A DNA stretch of 7,411 nt from Brevundimonas sp. (lineage in GTDB: Bacteria; Pseudomonadota; Alphaproteobacteria; Caulobacterales; Caulobacteraceae), in the NCBI RefSeq assembly GCF_031082345.1, contig NZ_JAVHLH010000027.1, forward strand, positions 10,790 to 18,200. The letters are read 5' to 3'. Position 1 is the stretch's first letter. Each line of letters opens with the position of its first letter. Both the position numbers and the translations under genes were made by a program. The notes below the pieces were generated by a model, which was not told the origin of the DNA, did no database searches, and saw only the letters and a list, made by a program, of their open reading frames with translations. Shown piece by piece: positions 5,367-7,411 of this stretch.

Positions 5367-6365
5367 GTGTCCGACGAACCTCTGATCGAAGACGACGAGC
5401 CGACAGTGCTCGAGGCGCGGCTGGAGGCGGGCGGGACCCGTCTGGACAAGGCGCTGACGGGCATTTTCCCCGCCCTGTCACGGGCCCGACTTCAGGCCCT
5501 GCTGGCGGAGGACGCTGTGAGCCGGGATGGCCAGACTGTCTCCAGCGGTTCCGCCAAGGCTCAGGCGGGGCTGTACACGATCATCCTGCCACCCGTGATC
5601 TCGGCGACCCCCGCGCCCGAGGCGATCCCGCTGACCGTGCTGTTCGAGGACGCCGACCTGATTGTCGTCGACAAGCCGGCGGGCATGGCCGCGCATCCCG
5701 CCCCCGGCAGCGAGACCGGGACCCTGGTCAATGCGCTGCTGGCGCACTGCGGCGCCTCGCTGTCCGGGATCGGCGGCGTCGCGCGGCCGGGCATCGTGCA
5801 TCGGCTGGACAAGGATACGTCGGGCGTGATGGTCGCGGCCAAGTCGGATCGGGCCCACGCCGGCCTCTCGGCCCTGTTCGCCGCCCATGACATCGAGCGC
5901 ACCTACATCGCCCTGACCCGGGGCGCGCCCAGTCCGTCGAAGGGCCGGATCGAGACGCTGATCGGGCGCTCGTCCTCTGATCGCAAGAAGATGGCGGTGC
6001 TTCGAAGCGGGGGGCGGAACGCCGTCACCGACTATGTGGTCCAGCGCGTGTTCGGCCTGCCGGCCAAGGCCGGGGGAGCGCCCATGGCGGCGCGGGTCGC
6101 CTGCACCCTGCATACCGGCCGAACCCACCAGATTCGCGTGCATCTGGCCTCCAAAGGCGCGCCGATCCTGGGCGATCAGGTCTATGGGTCCGGAAGCCCG
6201 GCGACGGCGGTGCGCGCCGCGATCGTGGAGGCGGGACTGGCCCGTCAGGCGCTGCACGCGGCGGTCCTCGGCTTCGTACATCCGGTCACCGGGGAGCCGC
6301 TGCGTTTCGAGACCGCGCCGCCGCCGGATATGGGCGAACTGGAACGGTTGCTCGAGGCTCTGTGA
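5367..6365 (+). CDS. rluD: RluA/RluD-family 23S rRNA pseudouridine synthase
   Basis: The enzyme isomerises uridines to pseudouridine in 23S rRNA. RluD acts on helix 69 (positions 1911, 1915, 1917 in E. coli), which matters for ribosome assembly and release. With the GTG start it has 332 residues, close to the usual 326. An S4 RNA-binding domain occupies about residues 15-75 (GGTRLDKAL, SRARLQALL). The catalytic domain follows, with the DLIVVDKPAGMAAHP block (about 98-112), the signature HRLDKDTSG (145-153) with catalytic Asp148, and HTGRTHQIRVHL (249-260) near the end. The frame is open back to an ATG at 5151, but that would overlap the start of the divergent lipoprotein gene and precede the candidate promoter. 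The annotated N-terminus could therefore differ in automated calls. A paralogue such as RluC cannot be fully excluded by eye; the S4 domain and length favour RluD. The acetyltransferase gene follows 27 nt later. Confidence 0.88.
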   Translation: MSDEPLIEDDEPTVLEARLEAGGTRLDKALTGIFPALSRARLQALLAEDAVSRDGQTVSSGSAKAQAGLYTIILPPVISATPAPEAIPLTVLFEDADLIVVDKPAGMAAHPAPGSETGTLVNALLAHCGASLSGIGGVARPGIVHRLDKDTSGVMVAAKSDRAHAGLSALFAAHDIERTYIALTRGAPSPSKGRIETLIGRSSSDRKKMAVLRSGGRNAVTDYVVQRVFGLPAKAGGAPMAARVACTLHTGRTHQIRVHLASKGAPILGDQVYGSGSPATAVRAAIVEAGLARQALHAAVLGFVHPVTGEPLRFETAPPPDMGELERLLEAL

Positions 6366-6392
6366 CTCTCCACATCCGGGACAGGAGGCCCC

Positions 6393-6701
6393 ATGACCGA
6401 CGCCAGCATCCGCGACAACACCGAAGCGCACCGCTACGAATTGCCGGTTGGCGACGACCTGGCCGTGGTGACCTACAACCTGTCCGGCCAGAACCTGATG
6501 ATCACCGAAACCCTCGTGCCCGAAGCGCTGGAGGGTCAGGGGATCGCCAGCCGCCTGGCCAAATACGTGCTCGACGACGCACGAGACCGCGGCCTGCTCA
6601 TCCTGCCGGTGTGTCCGTTCTTCTCGGCTTGGCTGCAGAAGCACCCGGAACACGCCGCCGTCGTTCATCCGACGTACCGCCAGATTCTGGGCCTCATATA
6701 G
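6393..6701 (+). CDS. small GNAT-fold N-acetyltransferase, YjdJ/NATD1 type
   Basis: A 102-residue minimal acetyltransferase of the kind found in YjdJ-like proteins, whose substrate is not known. The acetyl-CoA binding loop is ALEGQGIASRLAKYVL (45-60), matching the Q/R-x-x-G-x-G/A motif of the GNAT fold. The family's distinctive second half follows: ARDRGLLILPVCPFFSAWL (63-81) and then KHPE (83-86). This CPF...HPE pattern is what identifies the subfamily. The N-terminal beta strands (RYELPVGDDLAVVTYNL) replace the longer arm of ordinary GNAT enzymes. There is no signal peptide, so it is cytoplasmic. AGGAGG at 6383-6388 lies 4 nt before the ATG. It is separated from rluD by 27 nt, so co-transcription is likely. 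The stop codon lies inside the inverted repeat at 6697-6734. Confidence 0.88.
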   Translation: MTDASIRDNTEAHRYELPVGDDLAVVTYNLSGQNLMITETLVPEALEGQGIASRLAKYVLDDARDRGLLILPVCPFFSAWLQKHPEHAAVVHPTYRQILGLI

Positions 6702-6739
6702 TCCGTCTTGATAAAGGACGGACTCTGGACTATACAGTC
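6697..6739 (+). terminator. nested hairpins between the acetyltransferase gene and rpoH
   Basis: AGTCCGTC (6700-6707) and GACGGACT (6717-6724) form a perfect 8-bp stem that extends to 10 bp with one G-U pair and a GATAA loop. A second perfect inverted repeat, TATAGTCC (6697-6704) and GGACTATA (6727-6734), shares the left arm. A third small one is GACT (6728-6731) / AGTC (6736-6739). The first structure is a credible terminator for the rluD-acetyltransferase unit, although no T tract follows it. The stop codon TAG of the upstream gene (6699-6701) is part of the left arm. Confidence 0.6.
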
Positions 6740-6909
6740 ACTCGTTCGGTGCAGTGGCGCCGGGGCAACGGTCATGCTTCTGTGTGACGATCCGCCTCTG
6801 ACAAATGCGGAAACCCGACCCTATTTCATCGGTTGAGGGGTGAGGCGACGGCGCACATCGGGTGGCCGCTTCCGAAGAACCCGCTCGTTTTGACGGTCGG
6901 AGGGACCAT
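6735..6909 (+). other. rpoH upstream and leader region
   Basis: About 175 bp without a convincing gene. It holds a candidate promoter (6798-6827), a weak hairpin CGGGT (6859-6863) / ACCCG (6879-6883), and the ribosome binding site GGAGGG (6899-6904). CCGACC (6815-6820) can pair with GGTCGG (6895-6900), which overlaps the first two bases of that site. A 20-codon frame from an ATG at 6774 to a TGA ending at 6836 has only a poor ribosome binding site. Control of rpoH expression is expected to sit here. Confidence 0.5.
6798..6827 (+). promoter_or_regulatory. candidate rpoH promoter, possibly heat-shock type
   Basis: CTGACA at 6798-6803 matches TTGACA at five of six positions. The -10 region CCTATTTC at 6820-6827 fits both the alphaproteobacterial heat-shock form CYTATYT and, at six of eight positions, the housekeeping GCTANAWC. 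Caulobacter rpoH is known to have both a housekeeping and a sigma-32-dependent start, so an autoregulated promoter is plausible. The -35 lacks a clean CTTG, so the assignment is weak. Transcription would start near 6834, with a leader of about 76 nt. Confidence 0.38.
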
Positions 6910-7411
6910 ATGGCTGTAACCAGATCGCTCGCGGTGATGTCGCCTGAACAGGGGCTTTCGCGATACCTGACTGAAATCCGCAAATTTCCGATGCTGGCGA
7001 AGGACGAGGAGTTCATGCTCGCCAAGCGCTGGACCGAGCACCAGGACCCCGAGGCAGCGCACCGCCTCGTGACCTCTCACCTGCGCCTCGTGGCCAAGAT
7101 CGCCATGGGCTATCGCGGCTACGGCCTGCCGATCGGCGAGGTGATCTCCGAGGGCAACGTCGGCCTGATGCAGGCGGTCAAGAAATTCGACCCGGACAAG
7201 GGCTTCCGCCTGGCGACCTACGCCATGTGGTGGATCCGCGCCTCGATCCAGGAATACATCCTGCGCAGCTGGTCGCTCGTGAAGATGGGCACCACCGCGG
7301 CGCAGAAGAAGCTGTTCTTCAACCTGCGCAGCCTGAAACAGTCGCTCAATGCCTTGACGCTCAAGGAAGCCGACGCCATGGCCCGCGAGCTCAATGTCAG
7401 CCGCAAGGACG
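6910..7411 (+). CDS. rpoH: RNA polymerase heat-shock sigma factor RpoH (sigma-32), 3' end outside window
   Basis: RpoH directs RNA polymerase to heat-shock promoters (chaperones, proteases). The window holds the first 167 residues of a protein normally near 290-300; the frame is open at the window edge. The N-terminal SPEQGLSRYLTEIRKFPML segment (11-29) is typical. Region 2 runs from about 55 to 124 and includes SHLRLVAKIAMGYRGYGLP, GEVISEGNVGLMQAVKKFD and the -10 recognition/melting segment GFRLATYAMWWIRASIQEYI. The RpoH box QKKLFFNLR (132-140), which distinguishes RpoH from other group 3 sigmas, is intact. The start of region 3 (MARELNVSRKD) ends the fragment. The ATG at 6910 is supported by GGAGGG at 6899-6904, 5 nt upstream, and by the usual MAV...SLAVMSPEQG beginning. 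DnaK/FtsH control of stability is known for the family but not visible here. Confidence 0.96.
   Translation, partial: MAVTRSLAVMSPEQGLSRYLTEIRKFPMLAKDEEFMLAKRWTEHQDPEAAHRLVTSHLRLVAKIAMGYRGYGLPIGEVISEGNVGLMQAVKKFDPDKGFRLATYAMWWIRASIQEYILRSWSLVKMGTTAAQKKLFFNLRSLKQSLNALTLKEADAMARELNVSRKD

Noticed and set aside
5478..6668. 396-codon open frame antisense to rluD and the acetyltransferase gene
   Set aside because: Same antisense pattern; both sense genes carry intact family motifs.
6774..6836. 20-codon upstream frame in the rpoH leader
   Set aside because: Only a poor purine run precedes its ATG, and the best rpoH promoter lies inside it, so most transcripts would not carry it.
6890..6896. TTGACGG, a perfect housekeeping -35 match just before rpoH
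   Set aside because: The matching -10 would fall on or after the ATG at 6910, and no acceptable -10 is there.
6738..7025. Minus-strand frame across the rpoH leader and start
   Set aside because: Overlaps the conserved rpoH N-terminus, and its translation looks random.

Overview
This 7.4-kb, GC-rich window looks like the chromosome of an alphaproteobacterium of the Caulobacterales, probably Brevundimonas-like. The reasons are the overall codon style, promoter elements resembling the Caulobacter housekeeping consensus (TTGACGS ... GCTANAWC), and proteins (Pgk, RluD, RpoH) that read like Caulobacterales homologues. This placement is from memory of those families, not from a search. I see no transposase, integrase, phage gene, CRISPR array, tRNA or rRNA. 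It is a dense stretch of conserved housekeeping genes with three small, poorly characterised genes among them.

Layout. 1-63: end of an upstream spacer with a good candidate promoter. 64-1161 (+): ychF, the ribosome-associated ATPase. 1165-1644 (-): a small proline-rich lipoprotein, convergent with ychF with only 3 bp between the stops. 1645-1773: divergent spacer. 1774-2037 (+): an 87-residue protein, possibly winged-helix, followed by a terminator at 2059-2088. 2255-3454 (+): pgk. 3535-4560 (+): class I fructose-bisphosphate aldolase, closed by a strong GC hairpin at 4568-4592. 4598-5236 (-): DUF2799-type lipoprotein. 5237-5366: divergent spacer with candidate promoters for both sides. 5367-6365 (+): rluD-type pseudouridine synthase, with a GTG start. 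6393-6701 (+): YjdJ-type small acetyltransferase. 6702-6909: hairpin and a leader of about 200 nt. 6910 to the window end (+): the first 167 residues of rpoH, the heat-shock sigma factor. No gene-free stretch exceeds 300 bases. The longest are 2038-2254 and 6702-6909, both described in the features.

How the genes relate. pgk and the aldolase encode two enzymes of the reversible lower/middle glycolytic route. In Caulobacterales, which rely mainly on the Entner-Doudoroff path, the aldolase probably works mostly in gluconeogenesis. YchF and RluD both act on the ribosome. RpoH directs the heat-shock response. rluD and the acetyltransferase gene are only 27 nt apart and are probably one transcription unit ending at the hairpin before rpoH. 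The two lipoproteins are predicted to sit in the envelope and have no obvious link to their neighbours.

I do not find convincing evidence of an undescribed multi-gene system. The items most worth a second look are the rpoH leader and its nested inverted repeats, the 87-residue orphan protein, and the four-cysteine lipoproteins.
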